DNA from: Chitinophagaceae bacterium
GTDB lineage: Bacteria > Bacteroidota > Bacteroidia > Chitinophagales > Chitinophagaceae
DNA length: 44,682 bases
Reading direction: 5' to 3'
Assembly: GCA_947371755.1 (NCBI GenBank)
Contig: CANBQT010000025.1
Location: 1-44,682 of the forward strand
Translations under genes and position numbers: made by a program
Part shown: positions 1 through 7,053 of the stretch, piece by piece
Layout of the letters: each line of letters starts with the position of its first letter
How positions within the stretch are numbered: position 1 is the stretch's first letter
Notes under the pieces: generated by a model
The model's input: only the letters and a program-made list of their open reading frames with translations
What the model was told of the DNA's origin: nothing
The model's database searches: none

Positions 1-1116
1 GAAACCCTTTTAGAAGACAATCGTTTTGCAATCAAGGCAATCAATTTTTCTGCCTATGGTGCCAGCTTTGTCTATTTGGATAAGGCAGGGAAAACGATTC
101 CGCCTTTATATAATTATTTGAAACTATTTCCTGCTGATCTAAGCAAAAAATTCTATCTCGATTATGGGGGCGAGCAAAAAATCTCTAAAGAAACTGCTTC
201 TCCCGTATTAGGTAATTTGAATTCGGGCATGCAATTATATAGGATCAAACATCAATTCCCCGGAAAGTATCAAACCATCGAAACGGCTTTGCACCTGCCA
301 CAATTCCTTAGTTATTTATTAACGGGTAATTGTTATAGTGATGATACCAGTATTGGTTGTCATACGCAGTTATGGGATTTTCATAAAAAGGATTATCACG
401 ATTGGGTGTCTGAGGAAGGAATAGATGGAAAGCTGGCGCCCATTAAGCAATGTGATAGTGTGGGTGGATATTATAATCAATGGATACCTGTAGGTGTAGG
501 TATTCATGATAGCTCCGCTGCATTGATTCCTTATTTGATTTCATTTACAGAACCATTTATTTTATTGTCTACAGGAACATGGTGTATCAGTCTAAATCCA
601 TTTAACCATCACGCATTAACGGATGAAGAATTGAAGCAGGATTGTTTGTGTTATATTTCTTTTAAAGGCAATCCAGTGAAGGCTTCGAGACTATTTGCAG
701 GGTATGAGCATGAACAAGCAGTTAAAAAATTAGCAGCACAATTCAATAAGCCTTTTGATTATTATGCAAACGTTTCTTTTGATGCAAGTTTATTAAGCAC
801 AACTGAAATAGAAACTTATGAATCTGCCTATCATCATTTAATGGCAACTATTATTCAACAACAAGTGATTAGTACTAATTTAGTCTTAGCAGGTACCCTT
901 GTGCGTAAAATATTTGTGGATGGTGGATTTAGTAAGAATTCCATTTATATGCAATTGCTCGCAGACAATTTCCAGGGTATTGAAATATATGCAGCCAGCA
1001 TGCCACAAGCTTCTGCATTAGGTGCTGCATTAGCAATCCATCATCATTGGAATGGAAACAATATTCCAACGGATATTATTGAGTTAAAATACTATGCTTC
1101 CAAAATATCTTTTTAA
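1..1116 (+). CDS. FGGY-family sugar kinase, 5' end missing
   Basis: C-terminal 371 codons of a sugar kinase. The reading frame is open from base 1, so the gene begins upstream of the window; a TTG at 76 is internal. FGGY kinases phosphorylate sugars such as L-rhamnulose, L-fuculose or xylulose in the cytoplasm using ATP. Seen: the family's second-domain signature near the end, with the phosphate-binding V-D-G-G-F-S-K-N run and the A-S-A-L-G-A-A-L helix that packs on the nucleotide, plus an S-T-G-T-W motif in the middle as in rhamnulokinase-like members. Length fits a normal 450-500-residue kinase. It sits 11 nt before a secreted esterase, probably in one operon. The substrate cannot be read from the sequence; a deoxyhexulose (rhamnulose or fuculose) is plausible given the glycosidases further on. 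Confidence 0.85.
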   Translation, partial: ETLLEDNRFAIKAINFSAYGASFVYLDKAGKTIPPLYNYLKLFPADLSKKFYLDYGGEQKISKETASPVLGNLNSGMQLYRIKHQFPGKYQTIETALHLPQFLSYLLTGNCYSDDTSIGCHTQLWDFHKKDYHDWVSEEGIDGKLAPIKQCDSVGGYYNQWIPVGVGIHDSSAALIPYLISFTEPFILLSTGTWCISLNPFNHHALTDEELKQDCLCYISFKGNPVKASRLFAGYEHEQAVKKLAAQFNKPFDYYANVSFDASLLSTTEIETYESAYHHLMATIIQQQVISTNLVLAGTLVRKIFVDGGFSKNSIYMQLLADNFQGIEIYAASMPQASALGAALAIHHHWNGNNIPTDIIELKYYASKISF

Positions 1117-1127
1117 TAAAAGTATAC

Positions 1128-2003
1128 ATGAAAAAAGCCTTTTTTATTTTATTAGCTGTTGCCATTAGTGCATTTTCTTTCGCACAAACTTCCATAAAAC
1201 TCTATGCAGGCAAAGCTCCGGGTTCTGAGAACTGGGATTGGTCTGAAAAGAAAGCTGTTAATACTCCTGGAAATGCGTTGTTATATAATATCGTGGAGTC
1301 TGAAATTTTAGTGTATCCTGCACCCAAAGAAAAAGCAAATGGCACTTCTATTGTGGTAGCACCAGGTGGGGCGTTTCACATTATCTCTATCGAAAATGAA
1401 GGGATCAATGTGGCTAAATGGTTGAACGAAAGAGGAATTACTGCTTTTGTTTTAAAATATCGATTAGTGAAAATGCTCACAGATAATCCATTTAAAGAAT
1501 TAATGACATTGATGGGGGATTTTAAGAAATTGGACTCCATCAATGCACCAGTAGTAGAGATGGCAAAGAATGATGGGATCGAAGCGATGAAGTATGTGCG
1601 AGGCCATGCAAAGGAATTAAACATTGATCCCCAAAAGATTGGATTTATGGGTTTCTCTGCAGGAGGTACAGTTACCATGTCGGTCATGTTAAGTGCACCG
1701 CAGGAATGGAAACCCAATTTTATTGCACCCATTTATTTATACAAAAATGCTGTGGTAGGAAATCTCATGCCCATTAAAACCACACCTATTTTTGTGGCAG
1801 TGGCAAGTGATGATCAATTAGGATTAATGCCCCACAGCATCAAATTATATGAAGAATGGAATGCCGCAAAGCACCCGGCTGAATTACATGTCTATGAAAA
1901 AGGGGGACATGGTTTTGGAATCATGAAACACAATACATCATCCGACCAATGGGCTGCCGATTTTGAGAATTGGTTAAAAGTAAGGGGGTATTTTGAACAA
2001 TAA
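1128..2003 (+). CDS. Secreted alpha/beta-hydrolase (BD-FAE / acetyl-xylan-esterase-like)
   Basis: A 291-residue exported serine esterase. Residues 1-20 are a signal peptide ending F-A-Q. The alpha/beta-hydrolase core shows the oxyanion run A-P-G-G-A-F (78-83), the nucleophile elbow G-F-S-A-G-G with Ser177, an acid in A-S-D-D (Asp228 or 229) and His261 in G-G-H-G-F-G. This arrangement is typical of dienelactone-hydrolase/BD-FAE-like enzymes that remove acetyl or feruloyl groups from plant polysaccharides; that substrate is inferred from the family. The gene follows the kinase by 11 nt and precedes the small secreted protein by 42 nt, and all three share one terminator, so esterase and kinase may serve one glycan. 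An unrelated small-ester substrate cannot be excluded. Confidence 0.85.
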   Translation: MKKAFFILLAVAISAFSFAQTSIKLYAGKAPGSENWDWSEKKAVNTPGNALLYNIVESEILVYPAPKEKANGTSIVVAPGGAFHIISIENEGINVAKWLNERGITAFVLKYRLVKMLTDNPFKELMTLMGDFKKLDSINAPVVEMAKNDGIEAMKYVRGHAKELNIDPQKIGFMGFSAGGTVTMSVMLSAPQEWKPNFIAPIYLYKNAVVGNLMPIKTTPIFVAVASDDQLGLMPHSIKLYEEWNAAKHPAELHVYEKGGHGFGIMKHNTSSDQWAADFENWLKVRGYFEQ

Positions 2004-2045
2004 TCTCAAAGATTTGTCATACATTAAATCCCTAAATAAAATGCC

Positions 2046-2426
2046 ATGAAAAAATTAAGTTTTGTTTTTACCCTTGTTTTAGGCCTTTGCCTAAGTTTTA
2101 ATGCCAAATCACAAACCAATGATGAATATTTTCCAGGTAAATGGAAAGTAACCATTTTCGGTACTCCACAAGGTGATGCTACGATGGTATTTGTAATCGA
2201 GAAAAAAGATGGAAAATTTACAGGTGTGGTTCTTGATACTACTGGTACTGAAATATCTAAGATCAGCAACGTGGAAGAAGCTCCAAAAACGATCACAGTA
2301 TTTTTTTCTGCGGCAGGTTATGACTTGAGTTTGCCACTGGAACCAGTTGATGCAGATAATGTGAAAGGAAGTTTAATGGGCATGTTTGATGCAAAAGGAA
2401 GCAGAGTAAAAGAGAAAAAAGAATAA
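2046..2426 (+). CDS. Small secreted protein, lipocalin-like, function unknown
   Basis: A 126-residue protein with a clear signal peptide (residues 1-22, ending K-S-Q). The mature part begins with a P-G-K-W-K-V-T-I strand, followed by alternating short strands with E-K-K-D-G-K-F-T-G and N-V-K-G-S-L-M-G-M-F-D segments. This resembles the calycin-type beta barrels of small Bacteroidota periplasmic proteins. The tail is strongly basic and acidic (V-K-E-K-K-E). I do not recognise a characterised family and propose no function. It is the last gene before a strong hairpin terminator and probably belongs to the kinase-esterase operon. Confidence 0.75.
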   Translation: MKKLSFVFTLVLGLCLSFNAKSQTNDEYFPGKWKVTIFGTPQGDATMVFVIEKKDGKFTGVVLDTTGTEISKISNVEEAPKTITVFFSAAGYDLSLPLEPVDADNVKGSLMGMFDAKGSRVKEKKE

Positions 2427-2442
2427 TTTTAAAATGAATAAT

Positions 2443-2483
2443 AAAAAAAGGGCAGCCAGAATATTTTGGCTGCCCTTTTTTTT
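2443..2483 (+). terminator. Strong hairpin terminator, probably bidirectional
   Basis: A perfect 9-bp stem, GGGCAGCCA (2450-2458) pairing with TGGCTGCCC (2467-2475), with an AT loop, eight T on the right (2476-2483) and seven A on the left (2443-2449). It lies between two convergent genes and would stop transcription from either strand. Confidence 0.9.
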
Positions 2484-2506
2484 ATGTTTCTAAAGAATTG
2501 TTTTAA

Positions 2507-3643
2507 TTAGCTCTTTCTCACTAAAAATTTGTTCTTTAACCATTCGCGTACTGGCTCATCATATAGTTTTAAGCAGGCATAAGCTACGGTAATACTTGTA
2601 ATTACTACTACTGCACCCCAGGCTAGTCCTTCTACACCTAATGGAATTTTGTTATTATACACCCATGCTGTATACACATAGATGATGGGATAATGTGTGA
2701 TGTATAGGGGATAGGAAACATCTCCCAGAAATTTATTGATCTTACTGGTTCGATTGTTCACTAAACTACCACCAGCACCTATCGATACAATAATTGGAAA
2801 CACAACTAACACCACTACTGCATCATAAATTCCATTCATCCATACATGATGTTCATCCCCAATTCTAGGATATGCTAGTACAATGATCAACAATAAACTA
2901 CTCCAGAAAAATGCATTTTTTATTTTGATGAGTTTGCCGAAACGACAAAGTAAAACACCCGCAAAAAATGGATACAGCAATCTTGTGAATCCCACAAAAA
3001 GTTGCTCTTTGGTTAGGGACCATCCTCCAATTAAATCTCCCTGAGGTCCCGTTACTAAATAAGCAATCATCATGCATCCACTAAGGGCAACAAAAATAGA
3101 TAACACCAATTTTGAAAACTTGCGTACAAACGAAGCGTACAGGATATTCGCAATGTATTCAAAGAATAATGACCAGGCCGGACCATTCAGAGGATGCATT
3201 TCAGTCCATCCACGGATATCCATGGAAAGAGGTACGGGTATAAGCGTTGCTCCAATGAGCATGATCAACAACATTTTTAAAACAGGGGTATGCCCTAACG
3301 GTGGGAAAACGGTATCACTCACCTGAAAATAAAATAAAGCAGCCCCAATAATGGAACCCATGATTACCATGGGTTGCAAACGAACCAAACGTCTTTTATA
3401 AAAATCCCATTGCGTTAATTGTCCCCAACGATCATCATATGCATACGCTACTACAAAGCCAGAAAGTAAGAAGAAAAAATCTACAGCTAAATAACCGTGG
3501 TTTAAAATTTGAATGAAACGGTTGCCTCCCGTAAAAGTTTCGAATACATGGAAAACAATCACAAAAACGGATGCTACACCACGCAATCCATCCAGGATCT
3601 GATAGTGGTTTTTCGATTCAAGATAGGTGGTAGATTGACTCAT
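2507..3643 (-). CDS. Acyltransferase 3 family membrane protein (OafA/YrhL-like)
   Basis: A polytopic inner-membrane acyltransferase. The family transfers acetyl or other acyl groups onto sugars of surface glycans or secondary metabolites. The N-terminus carries the family hallmark L-D-G-L-R-G followed within about 15 residues by the F-H-V histidine thought to be catalytic. Around ten hydrophobic segments follow, including a D-F-F-F-L-L-S-G-F motif typical of acyltransferase 3. With this start the protein has 378 residues, a normal size. An in-frame ATG at 3673 would add ten residues; I prefer 3643 because it leaves about 43 nt to the divergent gene at 3687 instead of 13. The gene stands alone and the acceptor is unknown. 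Confidence 0.88.
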   Translation of the reverse strand: MSQSTTYLESKNHYQILDGLRGVASVFVIVFHVFETFTGGNRFIQILNHGYLAVDFFFLLSGFVVAYAYDDRWGQLTQWDFYKRRLVRLQPMVIMGSIIGAALFYFQVSDTVFPPLGHTPVLKMLLIMLIGATLIPVPLSMDIRGWTEMHPLNGPAWSLFFEYIANILYASFVRKFSKLVLSIFVALSGCMMIAYLVTGPQGDLIGGWSLTKEQLFVGFTRLLYPFFAGVLLCRFGKLIKIKNAFFWSSLLLIIVLAYPRIGDEHHVWMNGIYDAVVVLVVFPIIVSIGAGGSLVNNRTSKINKFLGDVSYPLYITHYPIIYVYTAWVYNNKIPLGVEGLAWGAVVVITSITVAYACLKLYDEPVREWLKNKFLVRKS

Positions 3644-3686
3644 ATGGTTTGGCTGATTAATCGTAATTTTCAACTAAAATAAGTAT

Positions 3687-5207
3687 ATGAAGTTGTATTT
3701 CAGTATAATGATTATTTTTTTATCTGTCATCGGATTTTCTCAAACGCCAATCGTTCAAACCTCATCAGGAAAAGTAGCAGGTTATATAGAAAATAAAATA
3801 GAAGTGTTTAAGGGTATTCCTTTTGCCGAGCCACCTGTTGGTGCTTTAAGGTGGAAAGCCCCTCAACCGGTTCAACCCTGGAAGGATGTAAAAACATGTA
3901 CAAGTTTTAGTGCAAGTCCGATGCAGGCAGATCCAAAACCTTTTATGGTTTGGAGTAAAGAATATTTAATTCCAGAAAAGCCGATCAGTGAGGATTGTTT
4001 GTATTTAAATGTGTGGACATCTGGCAGCAATGCAAAGAAGCCAGTATTTGTTTACATCTATGGCGGCGGGTTTCAATCTGGTGGAACAGCATGTCCTATT
4101 TATGATGGTGTGGCTACGGCAAAAAAAGATGTGGTGTTTGTGAGTATCAATTATAGAGTGGGCATTTTTGCATTTTTGTCGCATCCAGAATTGACAAAAG
4201 AGGCTCCCTACCATAGTTCTGGAAATTATGGCTTACTCGATATGATCGCTGGTTTAAAATGGGTAAAAGAAAATATTGCTGCATTTGGTGGTGATCCCAA
4301 TCAAGTTACAATTGGCGGACAATCTGCAGGTGCTTTTGCAGTGAATTTTTTATGTGCGTCGCCCCTTGCTAAGGGATTATTTAAGGGAGCAATTGCAGAG
4401 AGTGGTGGTAGTATTTTAGCAAGCTCATTAAGACCTTCCTTGAAATTGGCAGATGCAGAGAAAATTGGTTTAAAATTTGCCCATGATTTGAAGTGTACAG
4501 ATATCAATGCATTAAGAAATAAATCTGCTGAAGAAATTTTTAAAGCAACTGGTGGTTTGAAATCGCCGATTGAAGATGGATATTTCTTACCTGCCTCAAT
4601 CATGGATATCTATCAAAATGGAAAGCAAAATGACGTGCCTCTATTAATGGGTTGGAATCAGGAAGATATAGTGGCAGGTCCGCCAGTTAGTGCTGCGAAT
4701 TTTATTACTCAGATCAATAAGCAATACGGTGAAAAATCTTCTCAAATATTAGCAGTTTATCCTGCCACAAATGATGCAATAGCTGCTAAGTCTCAGAAAG
4801 AGTTGAGTAGGGATCAAACTTTTGCGATACAAGAATTTGTATGGTCAGCCACCCAATTAAAGTCGGGGAAATCACCAGTATACATCTATAATTTTAATCG
4901 TCAATTGCCCGGTTATACTCCTGCAACAGAGTATGGCGCTTTTCATACCGCTGAAGTAGCATTTGCATATGATAATTTAAAATTTGTGGAAAGACCTTTT
5001 ACTGCGGTAGATCATCAGCTTGCAACAAGGATGTCGAACTATTGGGCAAACTTTATTAATACAGGAAATCCCAATGGAAAGGATTTGCCAGTTTGGAATA
5101 AATATGATGTAACCAAAAATTGGGTCATGATCCTGGATCAAAATTCGGGTAATCAGGAACTGCCTAATAAAAAACAATTAGAAACATTATTGCAGTTGTA
5201 TAAATAA
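3687..5207 (+). CDS. Secreted type-B carboxylesterase
   Basis: A 506-residue exported esterase of the cholinesterase/para-nitrobenzyl esterase family, which hydrolyses carboxylic esters. Residues 1-19 form a signal peptide ending G-F-S-Q. The catalytic apparatus is complete: oxyanion G-G-G-F (126-129), nucleophile Ser213 in G-G-Q-S-A-G, Glu326 in W-N-Q-E-D, and His420 in G-A-F-H. The family marker E-D-C-L-Y-L-N-V is at about 102-109. Length is typical. It is divergent from the acyltransferase and is followed six bases later by the remnant of a flavin oxidoreductase, suggesting a DNA rearrangement at its 3' side. The natural ester is unknown. Confidence 0.9.
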   Translation: MKLYFSIMIIFLSVIGFSQTPIVQTSSGKVAGYIENKIEVFKGIPFAEPPVGALRWKAPQPVQPWKDVKTCTSFSASPMQADPKPFMVWSKEYLIPEKPISEDCLYLNVWTSGSNAKKPVFVYIYGGGFQSGGTACPIYDGVATAKKDVVFVSINYRVGIFAFLSHPELTKEAPYHSSGNYGLLDMIAGLKWVKENIAAFGGDPNQVTIGGQSAGAFAVNFLCASPLAKGLFKGAIAESGGSILASSLRPSLKLADAEKIGLKFAHDLKCTDINALRNKSAEEIFKATGGLKSPIEDGYFLPASIMDIYQNGKQNDVPLLMGWNQEDIVAGPPVSAANFITQINKQYGEKSSQILAVYPATNDAIAAKSQKELSRDQTFAIQEFVWSATQLKSGKSPVYIYNFNRQLPGYTPATEYGAFHTAEVAFAYDNLKFVERPFTAVDHQLATRMSNYWANFINTGNPNGKDLPVWNKYDVTKNWVMILDQNSGNQELPNKKQLETLLQLYK

Positions 5208-5222
5208 TAGATAGAACTAGTA

Positions 5223-5402
5223 ATGGTAGGAAGTGTGCAACAAGAAGTTGATAAGATCTTGTACGAGCATGAGCTATTCGGTAATACCCGTTTTCTAGCT
5301 CAGGCAAGTGTTGGTTTTGTACCGCATGAGAAAGTTTTGAAATCAATAGAATTGTTCGGTACCAAAGTGGTGCCAAAAGTTAGAAAAGCCCTGGCAAAAT
5401 GA
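5223..5402 (+). pseudogene. C-terminal remnant of an LLM-class flavin-dependent oxidoreductase
   Basis: A 59-codon reading frame that I recognise as the C-terminal end of a bacterial-luciferase-like monooxygenase. It keeps the run from Y-E-H-E-L-F-G through F-L-A-Q to P-H-E-K-V-L-K-S-I-E-L-F-G, which in full-length members (about 340 residues) lies just before the stop codon. Similarity appears to start at about 5214, directly after the TAA-TAG that ends the carboxylesterase, so the front five-sixths of the gene are absent. The frame itself is undamaged. It probably marks a deletion or replacement in which the carboxylesterase took the place of the oxidoreductase's 5' part. Expression as a small protein is possible but unlikely. 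Identification is from memory of the family, without a search. Confidence 0.7.
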
Positions 5403-5413
5403 TAGTTGTCTAA

Positions 5414-6244
5414 TTATTTGAATTCTGAAATAACCGTAATTTCTAACTCCTCTGCAATCTCATCTGTATTAATCCCAAAATCGGCACGTTTTATTTTGAA
5501 AATGCTTTTAAGTGTTGGTTTGCCTGCAGCTATCACTATCGTACCAGATGCAGTAATGTTTTTTGAAACGCCATGAATAGATAAAGAACCTTCAGCTGTA
5601 ACTTTTGTATTGCCATCTTTGCTGAAGTCGATTGATTGTATGTTTTGAATGATACCCGTAAAACTCGTTTTAGGATACGCCGCACTATTCATATAATCGG
5701 GATCATTAAAATGCTCCTGCATCATTTCATTTTCAAAAACAAAACCCCTGATTAATCCGGTGAATTTTAACTGACCAGTGGTTGCATTAAAAGAGCAGGC
5801 CACATTTGAATTGGTGGCTTCAATATCTTCTGCTGAACCATGCGAATAAAATCGAATACTTGCCTGGCGTGTTAACAGAATTTTTTCTGCTGGTGTTATT
5901 ACTGCTGTTTTAGAAGGTTTAGAACTATCTTTTTTGATTGTATCTGCATGGACAGCATTTTTATGTTCTGCGAAAGAAGAATCTAACAACTCAAAATTGG
6001 GTAATGCACTTCCTTCTGTAGCAACTTTTTTAAAATGAGTAGGAATGTAAGAAACAAACAACCAGATATCTGCAATTGTAAGTATTAGTGCAGCAATAAT
6101 TGAAGTGATGGTTGAATGATGCTTATAAAAAAATCCTAAGTTTTGCTTTCGATTATTTTTAAAAAAAACAACCAGCACAAAGAACCAGAATATGGCCGCG
6201 ATGATAAACATCTGGGGCAATTCTTTCATTAATTTAAAAAACAT
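5414..6244 (-). CDS. Membrane-anchored YceI-like protein
   Basis: A 276-residue protein with two hydrophobic N-terminal segments (about 11-28 and 46-66) and a periplasmic C-terminal YceI-type domain (about 112-276). YceI domains are lipocalin-like barrels that bind polyisoprenoids or other amphiphiles. Domain markers are the N-terminal R-F-Y-S-H-G strand, the pair F-N-A-T-T-G-Q-L-K-F and A-A-Y-P-K-T-S-F-T-G, the loop L-S-I-H-G-V-S-K, and the final I-K-R-A-D-F-G-I-N strand. A linker rich in K, S and D separates membrane and barrel. The gene lies downstream of the di-heme cytochrome on the same strand, but a hairpin terminator sits between them, so the two are probably not one simple operon. 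Ligand unknown. Confidence 0.85.
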   Translation of the reverse strand: MFFKLMKELPQMFIIAAIFWFFVLVVFFKNNRKQNLGFFYKHHSTITSIIAALILTIADIWLFVSYIPTHFKKVATEGSALPNFELLDSSFAEHKNAVHADTIKKDSSKPSKTAVITPAEKILLTRQASIRFYSHGSAEDIEATNSNVACSFNATTGQLKFTGLIRGFVFENEMMQEHFNDPDYMNSAAYPKTSFTGIIQNIQSIDFSKDGNTKVTAEGSLSIHGVSKNITASGTIVIAAGKPTLKSIFKIKRADFGINTDEIAEELEITVISEFK

Positions 6245-6265
6245 AGGATCGATTTCAAAAGTGGG

Positions 6266-6294
6266 TAAAAAAAAGCTCCCTGTTATAGGAGCTT
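6266..6294 (-). terminator. Hairpin terminator on the minus strand
   Basis: Read on the minus strand, AAGCTCC (6294-6288) pairs with GGAGCTT (6279-6273), followed by a run of eight T (6274-6267). It lies 11 nt after the stop of the di-heme cytochrome gene and would end that transcript before the YceI gene. Confidence 0.8.
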
Positions 6295-6304
6295 CAAAAT
6301 TATA

Positions 6305-6802
6305 CTATTTTCCAACAACACCATTTGCTTTAGATCCTTGGTTTTGCCATTGACCAGGTGGCGGTGGAGGAGGTGCCGGTAAAGGTTTGCCAAATGGTTT
6401 AGGTACACCACGATGACAAGTATTACAAGTTATCAATTGAATTTTTGTACTGTCTGATTCAGTATGCTTAATAGTTGCTATATATTTCTGATTCATTTCA
6501 TTGGTCATACGAATCATATCTCGCGCAATAGATTTCACAGGATTTGCATCACTAGCCATATCCATTTTTCTTGGATTATCTTTTTCTGGTGCATGACAAA
6601 AATTACATTTTACCCCTAAATCAACTTTAAATTGATCCATGGCATGGTCTACCTCATCAAATGTGGCTGTTGCTGGGAACACTTTAATATTTGTTAATTT
6701 TTTTGGTTTGGGCTGTTGGATATTGAAAGATTGACTGATCAAGGCGCCAATTATTGTTAGGCAGAGAAATAGATTAATTTTTTTTCTGTGCATTACTATC
6801 AT
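6305..6802 (-). CDS. Di-heme cytochrome c, photosynthetic reaction-centre-subunit type
   Basis: A 165-residue exported cytochrome. An N-terminal hydrophobic segment (about 9-24) acts as signal or anchor. Two heme-attachment motifs are visible: C-N-F-C-H (Cys66, Cys69, His70) and C-N-T-C-H (Cys126, Cys129, His130). The helix between them carries methionines (M-I-R-M-T-N-E-M-N) that can serve as sixth ligands, as in the reaction-centre cytochrome subunit family. That family is four-heme in phototrophs; two-heme short versions are common in non-photosynthetic Bacteroidota with unknown roles, so this is no evidence of photosynthesis. The C-terminus has a run of seven prolines, probably a flexible tail. 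Translation may start at the ATG at 6793 instead. Likely a periplasmic electron carrier. Confidence 0.85.
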   Translation of the reverse strand: MIVMHRKKINLFLCLTIIGALISQSFNIQQPKPKKLTNIKVFPATATFDEVDHAMDQFKVDLGVKCNFCHAPEKDNPRKMDMASDANPVKSIARDMIRMTNEMNQKYIATIKHTESDSTKIQLITCNTCHRGVPKPFGKPLPAPPPPPPGQWQNQGSKANGVVGK

Positions 6803-6974
6803 AAAATATCATTTTGACTCAATATAATAAATCAGTGTTAAGTGTACCTACTCTTTCATTACTCTTTCGGTCAAATTGTCTTTTTAATAGATGAATGACT
6901 CATTTAAATAACTCTCAAACTTTCAAGACTATGATACATAAGCAGATCAAGGATAATGAAATATTTAACATTTT

Positions 6975-6982
6975 TAAATTTG
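6975..6982 (+). promoter_or_regulatory. Possible Bacteroidota-type -7 element before the patatin gene
   Basis: TAAATTTG matches the Bacteroidota -7 consensus TAnnTTTG and lies about 72 nt before the chosen start codon. No good TTTG -33 element is visible at the right spacing, so this is tentative. The rest of the 6803-7053 gap shows nothing else I can name. Confidence 0.35.
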
Positions 6983-7053
6983 AATCTCCATTATAAATTC
7001 CAACTTTGAAGAATAGTGATAAAATTTTATTATCTTATACAAAACCAATATCC

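Noticed and set aside
6305..6802. Possible evidence of phototrophy from the reaction-centre-type cytochrome
   Set aside because: Short two-heme members are common in non-phototrophs and no reaction-centre or pigment genes are present.
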